A DNA stretch of 20,083 nucleotides from Tannerellaceae bacterium (GCA_031267205.1 JAIRZN010000103.1:1-20083); one strand, 5' to 3'. Shown: positions 8,078 through 16,168, counted from the first letter of the stretch. Numbers and translations: made by a program. Notes: generated by a model from the sequence alone, not told the origin.

Positions 8078-9132
8078 AAAGATTCACGGTAAAAATCTAA
8101 GGATTCGAATATGCGTTCCTTACTTACGGACTGATTGATGTGTATCTTGCCTCCTGTGTCGGACAGGAGGGTGAAGGAGATGACGCCGTTTTCATTCTTT
8201 TTGTCGTGCGTCATGCGTTCGTACAGGTAGTCGTATGCTTTGCAATGGAAGAAGAAGGGCGGGTAGTATTCCCTTATGTAATGGACTACTTGCGAAAGCT
8301 TGCTTGATGGGAAGCCGCATTGCTTATACGAGAGGTACAGCTCGCAGACGAGGCCGGCGGCTACGGCATGGCCGTGCAATAGCGGGGCGTCGCCTTCAAA
8401 GGAGAGGCTTTCGATGGCATGGCCTACTGTGTGACCCAGGTTTAAGGCCTTGCGTATTCCTTTTTCATGTGGGTCTTCTTCTACTATGCGTTCTTTTATG
8501 GCGACGGACTGGGCTACCATTTGATTGAGTAGGCTGTCGTCAGGTTTGTCCGGGTCGAAGGCGAATACCTGGGCGCAGGCTTCTTCGGAGCTGATCAGGG
8601 CGTGTTTTATCATCTCGGCGTATCCTGAGAGGATGTTGTCGCGGTCTAAGGTGCGCAGGAAGCGGCAGTCTATTAATACGCAGACGGGCGTATGGAAGGA
8701 GCCTATCTCGTTCTTCAGGCCGTTGAAGTTGACGCCGGTCTTTCCTCCTACTGCGGCGTCGACCGACGCCATTAGTGTCGTGGGGATGTTCAGCGTGCGT
8801 AGGCCGCGTTTGAAGGTTGCACCGGCAAAGCCTCCTATGTCGGTAATCATGCCGCCTCCGAGGTTTATCAGCAGCGAGCTGCGCGAGGCGCCTTCGGATG
8901 AGAGCGCCTGCCATATGGTCGACAGTTGCTCCGGTGTTTTGTTACCGTCGCCGGGCTGTATTGTGATAAGGCGTCCCGACTGTACGAGGGGGTTGTTTTG
9001 CAGCAGCGGGTAGCACTTTTCGCGCGTATTGGTATCGGTCAGGATGAACAGCCTGTCGTAGTCCGTAGCGCGGAGGAAGCGCGACAGGTCTTCCTCCAGG
9101 TTATCCGTTATTATTACTCCCCGGCCGTGCAT
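8068..9132 (-). CDS. aroB: 3-dehydroquinate synthase
   Basis: This 354-residue cytosolic enzyme converts DAHP to 3-dehydroquinate, the second step of the shikimate pathway, using NAD and a divalent metal. Visible motifs are the dinucleotide-binding NLGGGMITDIGGFAG (about 90-104), substrate loop TTLMASVDAAVGGKTGVN (about 118-135) and metal ligands Glu173 (GYAEMIKHAL), His234 (LNLGHTVGHAIE) and His253 (LLHGHAVAAG). The length is normal for the family. The ATG follows the alaS stop by one base (TGA-G-ATG), so aroB is translationally coupled to alaS. No terminator is visible right after the stop; the tRNA-Pro gene follows 35 bases on. Confidence 0.97.
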   Translation of the reverse strand: MHGRGVIITDNLEEDLSRFLRATDYDRLFILTDTNTREKCYPLLQNNPLVQSGRLITIQPGDGNKTPEQLSTIWQALSSEGASRSSLLINLGGGMITDIGGFAGATFKRGLRTLNIPTTLMASVDAAVGGKTGVNFNGLKNEIGSFHTPVCVLIDCRFLRTLDRDNILSGYAEMIKHALISSEEACAQVFAFDPDKPDDSLLNQMVAQSVAIKERIVEEDPHEKGIRKALNLGHTVGHAIESLSFEGDAPLLHGHAVAAGLVCELYLSYKQCGFPSSKLSQVVHYIREYYPPFFFHCKAYDYLYERMTHDKKNENGVISFTLLSDTGGKIHINQSVSKERIFESLDFYRESFGL

Positions 9133-9133
9133 C

Positions 9134-11755
9134 TCAATTAATTCCTAAAGATTCGAGGACGGCTTCGACGGCGAGGGGAAGTCCTTCGGGATACTTGCCG
9201 CCGGCGGTTGCGAAGTGAGGCTGTCCGCCGCCGCCGCCTTGTATGTGTCGGGCGGCGTCTTTTACTAATTGCGCGGCGCTGTATCCTTCGTCTACTAAGC
9301 CGTCGCTCAGCGTTACCATCAGGGTGCACTTCGGGCCTTCGGACAGGCCGGCGATAAAGGCGAACCGTTCCTTCGACTCGCTCCTGATCTGGAAAGCTAT
9401 GCCCTTCATGAAGTCCGTGTTACCGCTTCCGGTATATCTTATCACCTTTATGCCGTTGCGTTCGGCTGCATGCGCGAGGATTTCCTTTTTCAGTTGTGCG
9501 GCCCTCTCTGAAGCGTATACTTCCAACTGTTTCTTCATGTCGGCGTTCTCGTCTATTGACTTGCGGATGGTTTGTATCAGGTTTGGCACGTTGTTTACTA
9601 AGGAGCGCAGCTCGCGTATGATGTCTTGCTGTATGAAGAAGTATTCCTCCGCAGCTTCGGCGGTTATGGCTTCTATGCGGCGCACTCCGGCTGCTATGGA
9701 GCTTTCGGAGACTATGCGCAGCGTACCTATCATCCCTGTCGAGGGGATGTGGGTGCCGCCGCAGAGCTCGATGGAGCCGCCGTATTTTACAACCCTTACT
9801 TCGTCGCCGTACTTCTCGCCGAAGAGGGCCATTGCTCCCATTTCCTTAGCCTGGGCTACGGGCATGGAGCGGTTCTCCTCGAGCTTAAAATCCGAGCGTA
9901 TCTTCAGGGCTACGAGCCGTTCTACCTTGCGCAGCTCCTCGTCGGTGAGCTTTTGGTAGTGCGAGAAGTCGAAGCGGAGGGATTCGGGGGATACGTATGA
10001 CCCGCGCTGCTCAACGTGCGTGCCGAGCGTCTCGCGGAGGGCCTCGTGCAGGAGGTGCGTGCCGGTGTGGTTGCATTCGCAGCGGCGGCGTTTCTCACGG
10101 TCTATACGGGCGGTGAAAGTAGCCGTCGGGTCTTCGGGCAGTCTCTCAGTGAGGTGGACGGCCAGATTGTTTTCGCTCTTGACGTCGATGACGTCTATCG
10201 CTTCGCTGTCCGAGACGAGCCATCCTTTATCGCCTACCTGTCCGCCTTTCTCGGCGTAGAACGGCGTTTGGTCGAGGACGATCTGGTACAGTTCCCTGTT
10301 CTTCTGCTTCACTTTGCGGTAGCGAAGGATGATGGCTTCCGATTCGAAGAAATCGTATCCCGTGAAACGGCTATCGCCTTCGCTAAGCGTTACCCAGTCG
10401 CCCGTTTCCATAGCTGCGGCGTTGCGCGCACGTTCTTTCTGCTTGCGCATCTCGACGTTGAAGCCATCGACGTCGACCGTCATGCCATGCTCGCCGAGTA
10501 TAAGTTCGGTAAGGTCTAAGGGGAAGCCGAACGTGTCGTAAAGCGTGAAGGCGTCTGCGCCGTTGAGCGTGTGCAGGCCGGCGGCTTTAGCTTCCGACGT
10601 TTTACGGTCGAGCAGGCGTATGCCCGTTTCCAATGTGCGCAGGAAGGATTCCTCCTCCTCCTTTATTACTTTTTCTATGAGCGTCCTTTGTGCGGATAGT
10701 TCGGGATAAGCGTCGCCCATCGTATCTATAAGCACGGGCAGGAGAGCGTACATAAACGCCTCGCGACGTTCGAGGAATGTGTATCCGTAGCGGACGGCGC
10801 GGCGTAGGATGCGGCGTATGACGTATCCGGCTTTAGCATTCGAGGGCAATTGACCGTCGGTTATCGAGAAAGCTATCGTGCGCACATGGTCGGCTATTAC
10901 GCGCATGGCAACGTCGCGGCGCTCGTCTCCGCCGTAGGTAAAGCCCGTCAAGCGGCCTATCTGGCGGATTATGGGCTGGAAAACATCGGTGTCGTAGTTT
11001 GACGTCTTTCCCTGTATCGCCATGCAGAGGCGTTCAAAGCCCATGCCGGTATCAATGACCTTGGCGGGCAGCGGTTCCAGCGATCCGTCGGCCTTCCTGT
11101 TATATTGCATGAAGACTAAGTTCCATATCTCTACAACCTGCGGGTGATCGCCGTTAACCAACTGCGCGCCGTCTACGCTACGGCGTTCCGCCCCGGTACG
11201 GAGGTCTATATGTATCTCCGAGCAAGGGCCGCAGGGGCCTGTGTCGCCCATTTCCCAGAAATTATCCTTTTTGCTGCCGTTTAGTATATGCGAAGCGGGA
11301 AGATGCTTGGCCCAGAAGGCAGCCGCCTCGTCGTCGCGCGAAAGCCCTTCGGCGGGGCTACCTTCGAAGACGGTGGCGTAGAGGCGACCGGCGTCAAGCC
11401 CGAGTACGGACGTTAGGTACTCCCAGGCCCAGTCGATGGCCTCCTGCTTGAAATAATCGCCGAACGACCAGTTGCCGAGCATCTCGAACATCGTATGGTG
11501 GTACGTATCGCGCCCTACTTCCTCCAGATCGTTATGTTTGCCGCTAACGCGGAGGCATTTCTGCGAATCGGCGATGCGCGCGTGCCTCACGGCGACGTTG
11601 CCGAGTATAATATCTTTAAACTGGTTCATGCCGGCGTTGGTGAACATAAGCGTCGGGTCTCCCTTGATAACCATTGGAGCGGAGGGTACGATGCGGTGAT
11701 TCTTAGAGGCGAAGAAGGCCTTGAACGATTCGCGGGTTTCTTTGGATGTCAACAT
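9134..11755 (-). CDS. alaS: alanyl-tRNA synthetase
   Basis: This class II synthetase charges tRNA-Ala and edits Ser/Gly mischarging. From the chosen start it has 873 residues, close to the usual 875. The N-terminal catalytic domain has class II motif 2-like sequence (EEVGRDTYHHTMFEMLGNW). The editing domain has the full zinc site HTGTH (His563, His567) and CGGTH (Cys665, His669). The C-Ala domain carries the glycine-rich GGGGGQPHFATAGG. A longer reading from 11803 adds 16 residues (MQIVFQIINE...), but the -7 box at 11801-11808 puts the transcript start downstream of that codon, and family members begin at MLTSKETRE, so 11755 is preferred. It is divergent from the M23 peptidase gene, with interlocking promoters, and co-transcribed with aroB. 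Confidence 0.97.
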   Translation of the reverse strand: MLTSKETRESFKAFFASKNHRIVPSAPMVIKGDPTLMFTNAGMNQFKDIILGNVAVRHARIADSQKCLRVSGKHNDLEEVGRDTYHHTMFEMLGNWSFGDYFKQEAIDWAWEYLTSVLGLDAGRLYATVFEGSPAEGLSRDDEAAAFWAKHLPASHILNGSKKDNFWEMGDTGPCGPCSEIHIDLRTGAERRSVDGAQLVNGDHPQVVEIWNLVFMQYNRKADGSLEPLPAKVIDTGMGFERLCMAIQGKTSNYDTDVFQPIIRQIGRLTGFTYGGDERRDVAMRVIADHVRTIAFSITDGQLPSNAKAGYVIRRILRRAVRYGYTFLERREAFMYALLPVLIDTMGDAYPELSAQRTLIEKVIKEEEESFLRTLETGIRLLDRKTSEAKAAGLHTLNGADAFTLYDTFGFPLDLTELILGEHGMTVDVDGFNVEMRKQKERARNAAAMETGDWVTLSEGDSRFTGYDFFESEAIILRYRKVKQKNRELYQIVLDQTPFYAEKGGQVGDKGWLVSDSEAIDVIDVKSENNLAVHLTERLPEDPTATFTARIDREKRRRCECNHTGTHLLHEALRETLGTHVEQRGSYVSPESLRFDFSHYQKLTDEELRKVERLVALKIRSDFKLEENRSMPVAQAKEMGAMALFGEKYGDEVRVVKYGGSIELCGGTHIPSTGMIGTLRIVSESSIAAGVRRIEAITAEAAEEYFFIQQDIIRELRSLVNNVPNLIQTIRKSIDENADMKKQLEVYASERAAQLKKEILAHAAERNGIKVIRYTGSGNTDFMKGIAFQIRSESKERFAFIAGLSEGPKCTLMVTLSDGLVDEGYSAAQLVKDAARHIQGGGGGQPHFATAGGKYPEGLPLAVEAVLESLGIN

Positions 11756-11796
11756 ATAATATAATGTATAGTTCTCGTTAATAATCTGAAAAACGA

Positions 11797-11827
11797 TTTG
11801 CAAAAGTACTCCATTTTATTATTTTTG
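11797..11827 (+). promoter_or_regulatory. promoter of the M23 peptidase-MerR unit
   Basis: TTTG (11797-11800), 19-base spacer, then TATTTTTG (11820-11827) is a full match to the Bacteroidota -33/-7 consensus, 27 bases upstream of the ATG. Confidence 0.8.
11801..11808 (-). promoter_or_regulatory. -7 box of the alaS-aroB operon
   Basis: TACTTTTG on the minus strand fits TAnnTTTG, 45 bases upstream of the preferred alaS ATG. No clear -33 TTG is seen at the usual spacing. It lies between the -33 and -7 boxes of the opposing promoter. Confidence 0.6.
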
Positions 11828-11854
11828 CGACAGTTTGCTTAAATAAATTATTCA

Positions 11855-12838
11855 ATGGGACTATTTAAATCAAGAAAATCATATTATCTGTACGATCCTA
11901 ATACCCTGAGCTACGAACGGGTCTACCCGTCGTTTAAGGATAGGATATTCGCCGTCGTACGGCACTTGAGCACGGGCATCGTCATCGCCGTAGCCATATA
12001 TTTTTCCTTCACACAGTTTTTCGATTCGCCCATGGAGGCGCAGTTGCGCAAGGAGAACCGTCTTATGCAAACGCAGTACGAGGTGCTGTCGCTGAGGCTC
12101 AATGACGCTTTCACGGTGTTGAACGACGTGCAGCAGAGGGACGAAAACCTTTACAGGGCCATATTCCAGGTCGAATCAATCCCGGAATCCATACGCAAGG
12201 CCGGCGTCGGCGGAGTTAACCGCTATGAGCACCTGATGTCGCTCTCCAACCCCGACCTCGTCGTCGCTACTACCCAAAAGATGGACATGCTTAAGCGGCA
12301 GCTATACGTACAATCCAATTCCTTAGAAGAATTAGTTAATATAGGGAAAACGCAGGAAGAGAGGCTTAAATGCATACCCGCCATCATGCCTGTCGCAACC
12401 AAGGACCTCCGCCGCATGGCTTCAGGCTACGGCATGAGGATACATCCTATATATCACATACCCAAGTTCCACTCCGGCATGGACTTCTCTGCGCCGACGG
12501 GCACCGACATATATGCCACGGGCGACGGCGTAATCACCTTCTCCGGCTGGCGGCAGAACTATGGTAACTGTATAACCATCGACCACGGCTTCGGATACCA
12601 GACACTCTACGGCCACATGAGCAAGATGAACGCCCGCGTTGGGCAAAAGGTGACGCGGGGCGAGATTATAGGCCTCGTTGGCGACACGGGCCTCTCCACA
12701 GGCCCCCACCTGCACTATGAAGTTATCATCAGGGGCAAACACAACGACCCCTCCAAGTTTTACTTCCTCGATCTCTCCCCCGAAGAGTACGACCAGATGA
12801 TACAACTCGCAGCCAATCACGGCAACGTAATGGATTGA
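11855..12838 (+). CDS. membrane-anchored LytM/M23-family metallopeptidase
   Basis: This 327-residue protein has a cytosolic head of about 36 residues, one transmembrane helix (about 37-53), a coiled-coil-like periplasmic segment (about 58-170) and a C-terminal LytM domain. The zinc ligands are complete: His206 and Asp210 (FHSGMD) and His287 (GPHLHYE). His254 (LYGHMS) and His285 complete the catalytic site. It is therefore expected to be an active peptidoglycan endopeptidase rather than a degenerate EnvC/NlpD-type activator. Coiled coil plus LytM is the usual design for cell-wall hydrolases of division or morphology. It shares an intergenic promoter region with alaS and is followed after 45 bases by a MerR-like gene in the same orientation. 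Confidence 0.93.
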   Translation: MGLFKSRKSYYLYDPNTLSYERVYPSFKDRIFAVVRHLSTGIVIAVAIYFSFTQFFDSPMEAQLRKENRLMQTQYEVLSLRLNDAFTVLNDVQQRDENLYRAIFQVESIPESIRKAGVGGVNRYEHLMSLSNPDLVVATTQKMDMLKRQLYVQSNSLEELVNIGKTQEERLKCIPAIMPVATKDLRRMASGYGMRIHPIYHIPKFHSGMDFSAPTGTDIYATGDGVITFSGWRQNYGNCITIDHGFGYQTLYGHMSKMNARVGQKVTRGEIIGLVGDTGLSTGPHLHYEVIIRGKHNDPSKFYFLDLSPEEYDQMIQLAANHGNVMD

Positions 12839-12883
12839 CCTGCGCCGAGGCACGCACGCCGCCGCCCCAAAATAACGCAACGT

Positions 12884-13240
12884 ATGGTATTAAAAAAGGA
12901 CAAAGACCCGAAATTATACTTCTCCATCGGTGAAGTCGCCGCAATGTTCGGTCTTAAGGAGTCAACACTCCGCTTCTGGGAAAAAAAGTTCGACCACATC
13001 CGCCCGCGGACAAACGCTAAGGGGATGCGCTTCTATAAGAAGGAAGATATCGAAGACATACGCCTCATACATTATCTGGTAAAGGAAGAAAAACTTACCC
13101 TGGCCGGAGCGCGCGACAGGCTGAAGAACAATAAAGACGCCACTGTCCGCCAAAAAGAAATCATACGCAAGCTTAAGCAAATCAAGGAAGACCTGCTCTC
13201 GCTCAAGGCCGCTTTCGACGACATCAATCCCAATCAGTAA
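12884..13240 (+). CDS. MerR-family transcriptional regulator, short form
   Basis: At 118 residues it contains the MerR winged-helix DNA-binding domain (YFSIGEVAAMFGLKESTLRF at about 12-31, then the wing with GMRFYKKEDIEDIRLI) and a short C-terminal helix rich in Lys and Glu. The usual effector-binding domain is absent. In Bacteroidota this short MerR commonly follows the M23 peptidase. Its ligand and targets are unknown. It is probably co-transcribed with the peptidase. No terminator follows; the region after the stop is the 41-bp repeat array. Confidence 0.9.
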   Translation: MVLKKDKDPKLYFSIGEVAAMFGLKESTLRFWEKKFDHIRPRTNAKGMRFYKKEDIEDIRLIHYLVKEEKLTLAGARDRLKNNKDATVRQKEIIRKLKQIKEDLLSLKAAFDDINPNQ

Positions 13241-13291
13241 GAATCTGACCCGCTTGTAGAAATATACGCTCCAAAGCTATTCTGCGGAGAC

Positions 13292-13554
13292 CGTGATATT
13301 TGTCGCACGCTCCATGTCATACGCATAAAGTCTGTGACAAATGTCGCACTGTTTATGTCATACGCATAAAGCCTGTGACAAATGTCGCACTGTTTGCGTC
13401 ATACGCATAAAGCGTGTGACAAATGTCATACGCATTAAGTCATACGCATAAAGCATGTGACAAATGTCGCACGTCTTACGCTATACGCATAAAGCATGTG
13501 ACACATGTCGCACGCCTTACGCCATACGCATAAACTCCGCGACAAATATTTGCA
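13292..13554. repeat. 41-bp tandem repeat array with an internal dyad
   Basis: CATACGCATAAAG recurs at 13318, 13359, 13400, 13441, 13482 (as TATACGCATAAAG) and 13523 (last base changed), exactly 41 bases apart. Each unit also contains TGTGACAAATGTCGCA or a near copy (clear at 13333, 13374, 13456 and 13497; degenerate at 13292 and 13538). That is a 6-bp stem, TGTGAC/GTCGCA, around AAAT with one G-T pair. In the unit at 13400 the last 14 bases are replaced by an extra CATACGCATTAAG without changing the period. No ORF spans the array. It is intergenic and ends on the promoter of the PLP enzyme gene. Confidence 0.92.
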
Positions 13555-13580
13555 GTTGCAAAAAAGAATTTTTACCTTTG
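13549..13580 (+). promoter_or_regulatory. promoter of the PLP enzyme gene
   Basis: TTTG (13549-13552), 20-base spacer, then TACCTTTG (13573-13580). Both boxes match the consensus. The -33 box lies in the last, degenerate 41-bp repeat. The leader between the promoter and the ATG at 13673 is about 85 bases. Confidence 0.75.
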
Positions 13581-13595
13581 CGCATATAAAAGGCA

Positions 13596-13676
13596 ATGAG
13601 TAATATCAAGAGTTATAACAGACTTGTAAGCCGACTGAATAATAACAACCATTGTACAAATAATCAATCTGTATGA
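13596..13676 (+). CDS. 26-codon leader ORF, coupled to the PLP enzyme gene
   Basis: Directly after the promoter, ATG (13596) opens 26 codons beginning MSNIKSYNRLVSRL and continuing with four Asn codons, His and Cys, before TGA at 13674-13676. The stop overlaps the ATG of the PLP enzyme gene in an ATGA arrangement, in a different frame, so translation of the enzyme could depend on translation of this leader. AAAGG lies just upstream of the ATG. It may be a regulatory leader peptide or a chance ORF; no family is recognised. Confidence 0.35.
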   Translation: MSNIKSYNRLVSRLNNNNHCTNNQSV

Positions 13677-14851
13677 ACAAACGATTTTCCTCACGGCTCA
13701 TTCACTTGGGCGACAAGCTGCACGAATCGGTATCGAGAAGCAAGTCGATACCTATCGCCATGACTTCGGTCTATTCCTTTGACGACGTAGAATCGCTCGA
13801 CCGCGTATATGAAGGGGAGGCCGAAGGCTATATCTACACACGCAACGGCAATCCGGTGCACGACGCGCTGTCCGAAATCATGTGCGGCATCGAAGAGGGC
13901 GACGCCGCGCTGGTCTACTCGTCGGGCATGGGCGCTATTGCCCTCAGTATACTCGCCCACGTCAGGGCGGGCGACCATATAATAGCGGCCAACGTGCTGT
14001 ACGGCGGCAGTTTCCAGTTTATAAGGAGCGAGCTTGCGCGGTTTGACGTGAGCGTGACGTTTACGGACGTGGTGAACGGGGATATATCCTCCGACTTCAG
14101 GCCGAATACGCGCATTGTCTACGTTGAGACTATCTCCAATCCTACGATGGAGGTTGTAGATCTTGCCGCGATAGCCTCGTCAGCCCATGCGCATGGCGCG
14201 ATATTGATTGTCGACAACTCTTTCGCCACGCCCGTTATCTGCCAGCCGCTGCTCTTAGGCGCCGACATCGTTGTTTACAGCGCGACGAAGTACATCGGCG
14301 GGCATAGCGACGTGACGGCGGGCGTAGTCGTAGCCGATAAGGAGACCATCGGGCGCGTGTATGCCTCCGGACTGCTGTTCGGCCCTACCCTCAGTCCGTT
14401 CGACGGCTGGCTGCTTGTCCGCAGCCTACGCACGCTTGAGCTGCGCATAAGGCAGCATTCGCTGAACGCCCTCGCCCTGGCGGAGTACTTCGAGGCTCAT
14501 CCTTCGGTCGATGCCGTTTACTACCCCGGTCTGCCATCGTCGCCTACCCATGCGACAGCGCAGCGTATCTTCAACAACGACCTCTACGGCGGCATGCTGA
14601 GCATCGACCTTGCCGGAGGAGAGCCTCAGGCATACGCCCTTCTGCGCACGCTCGAAACGATCAAGTTCGTGCCAAGCCTCGCCGGCGTATCAACATCGAC
14701 CTCCTACCCTGCCAAGACCTCCCACCGCTCCTTGAGCGACGAAGAGCTTCGCAAGGCCAACATCTCAAAGGGCCTCATACGCATATCGACAGGCCTTGAA
14801 GACATAGGCGACGTGATAGCCGAGTTCGACGCCGCCCTTTCAAAGATTTGA
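13673..14851 (+). CDS. PLP-dependent trans-sulfuration enzyme (Cys/Met metabolism family)
   Basis: This 392-residue cytosolic enzyme belongs to the cystathionine synthase/lyase family. Lys206 (VYSATKYIGGHSD) forms the Schiff base with PLP. Tyr55 and Arg57 (YIYTRNGNP) bind the phosphate of the partner subunit. SSGMGA (83-88) is the phosphate loop, and Asp181 (VDNSFATP) binds the pyridine nitrogen. Family members act as cystathionine gamma-synthase, cystathionine beta- or gamma-lyase, O-acetylhomoserine sulfhydrylase or methionine gamma-lyase. The loop LYGGSFQF has Gly112 where classic methionine gamma-lyases have the catalytic-loop Cys, which argues against that activity; a choice among the others is not safe. 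It is preceded by its own promoter, a leader ORF and the 41-bp array, and followed after 33 bases by the secreted HExxH protein. Confidence 0.9.
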   Translation: MNKRFSSRLIHLGDKLHESVSRSKSIPIAMTSVYSFDDVESLDRVYEGEAEGYIYTRNGNPVHDALSEIMCGIEEGDAALVYSSGMGAIALSILAHVRAGDHIIAANVLYGGSFQFIRSELARFDVSVTFTDVVNGDISSDFRPNTRIVYVETISNPTMEVVDLAAIASSAHAHGAILIVDNSFATPVICQPLLLGADIVVYSATKYIGGHSDVTAGVVVADKETIGRVYASGLLFGPTLSPFDGWLLVRSLRTLELRIRQHSLNALALAEYFEAHPSVDAVYYPGLPSSPTHATAQRIFNNDLYGGMLSIDLAGGEPQAYALLRTLETIKFVPSLAGVSTSTSYPAKTSHRSLSDEELRKANISKGLIRISTGLEDIGDVIAEFDAALSKI

Positions 14852-14884
14852 TTTGCGCTTACTTGCAACAATAACAAAAGAAAG

Positions 14885-16168
14885 ATGACAAAGATGACAA
14901 AGATGACAAAATTCAATTCGCTGATTGCGGCCTTAATACTGCAATTGCCGGCACATGCCGTCTACGGGCAGCAGCCTTGTGACAAGACGCCGGAAGAAAG
15001 CCTGCAACAGGCAGCCGTGATTCTCAATGAACAAAAGAGCAAAGACTTATGGAACGTTACATTAAATGCTCCCCTCATAATCATTGATCATATCGAGAAC
15101 AAAATGTACTTCACCGCCATAGAAGACGGCGAAGTCCAACCCTTCAGGGAAGAGGAATGGAACAATAAGGTTACTCTCGCAAACAGCTTTTCCGAATACG
15201 AAGGCAAGAGATACGTCACCATCATCCACGCCGCTCTGGCGAATGCAACATGCGAGCAACGGATAAATATCCTGGCTCATGAAATATTCCATCTGCACCA
15301 GAACAGCTTGGGCATAGAAAATACCATGTCCGCCAACTATCATATCGACGAAGTAGAGGGCAGGGCCTTGCTTCAGATCGAGATGAAGGCCCTGCAACAG
15401 GCATTGGATGGTAATTTGAGCGGCTTATTCGACGCCCTCTGTGTACGCGCTTACCGCCAAAGCCTCTACCCGGACAACAACGAGGACTTGTACGAGCTGA
15501 ACGAAGGCTTAGCCGAGTACACGGGAGCTAAACTATCCGGCGCCAACATGAAGGAATACGCGAAAGCCCGCCTGACTTACGACATCAAAAGGGGATACGC
15601 GAACGCCTTCGCCTACTTCACCGGATCATCCTACGCATGTATCCTGGACCAGTTATACCCCACGTGGAGATACGACAAGGATTTAAGCAAAGGCATGACC
15701 TACCTGATAAAGAAGGTGCGCCCTGAATACGCCGTCGCCATTGATGATGCACATCTGCGCAAGTTGCTTGGCGGATATGACTACGACGGGATACTCTCCG
15801 GCGAAAGGGAAGAATTGAAATCATTCGGGAACATCGCCGCCTTCGAGGACTTGATAAAGCCCGGGACGGCAAAGCTCCGCATCATAAACAGAGGGAACTT
15901 TAACCTCTCCTACAACCCCAACGACAGGATAATTACACTAAGCGACGGCGCGACGCTGCTGCGCAACATAACTATCATGGCAGAGCTTGGCGAAATCAAA
16001 GTTACAAGCGGCATTGTCCGCCCCAACGACTGGTCGACTTTATACCTTCTTCCGCCACAAAAGATAGAAGGCAACCTTATCAAGGGCGACGACTACGAGA
16101 TACGCCTTAATCAAGGGTGGCGGATGATTGAGAAAGACGGGCTGCACGAGATAGTAAAAGAATCATAG
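14885..16168 (+). CDS. secreted HExxH protein, putative zinc metallopeptidase
   Basis: This 427-residue protein has an N-terminal signal peptide (hydrophobic core SLIAALILQLPAHA, cleavage probably near residue 28). HEIFH (132-136, context NILAHEIFHLHQN) is a zinc-peptidase motif. LNEGLAEYTG (205-214) about 70 residues later would supply the third, glutamate ligand (Glu207 or Glu211) as in gluzincins. Three Cys residues (32, 123, 186) lie in the catalytic half. The last 120 residues look beta-rich and may form an accessory domain. No named family is recognised and substrates are unknown. The start region contains AAAGATGAC three times in tandem, giving in-frame ATGs at 14885, 14894 and 14903; any of them yields a working signal peptide. 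It is probably co-transcribed with the PLP enzyme gene. Confidence 0.75.
   Translation: MTKMTKMTKFNSLIAALILQLPAHAVYGQQPCDKTPEESLQQAAVILNEQKSKDLWNVTLNAPLIIIDHIENKMYFTAIEDGEVQPFREEEWNNKVTLANSFSEYEGKRYVTIIHAALANATCEQRINILAHEIFHLHQNSLGIENTMSANYHIDEVEGRALLQIEMKALQQALDGNLSGLFDALCVRAYRQSLYPDNNEDLYELNEGLAEYTGAKLSGANMKEYAKARLTYDIKRGYANAFAYFTGSSYACILDQLYPTWRYDKDLSKGMTYLIKKVRPEYAVAIDDAHLRKLLGGYDYDGILSGEREELKSFGNIAAFEDLIKPGTAKLRIINRGNFNLSYNPNDRIITLSDGATLLRNITIMAELGEIKVTSGIVRPNDWSTLYLLPPQKIEGNLIKGDDYEIRLNQGWRMIEKDGLHEIVKES

Noticed and set aside
9134..11803. alaS starting at 11803
   Set aside because: The extra 16 residues are unlike the family N-terminus, and the ATG coincides with the -7 box, so it would precede the transcription start.
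13292..13554. CRISPR array
   Set aside because: Units are contiguous and near-identical through the whole 41 bases, with no unique spacers, and no cas genes are nearby. The same applies to the 21-bp array at 17378-17623.
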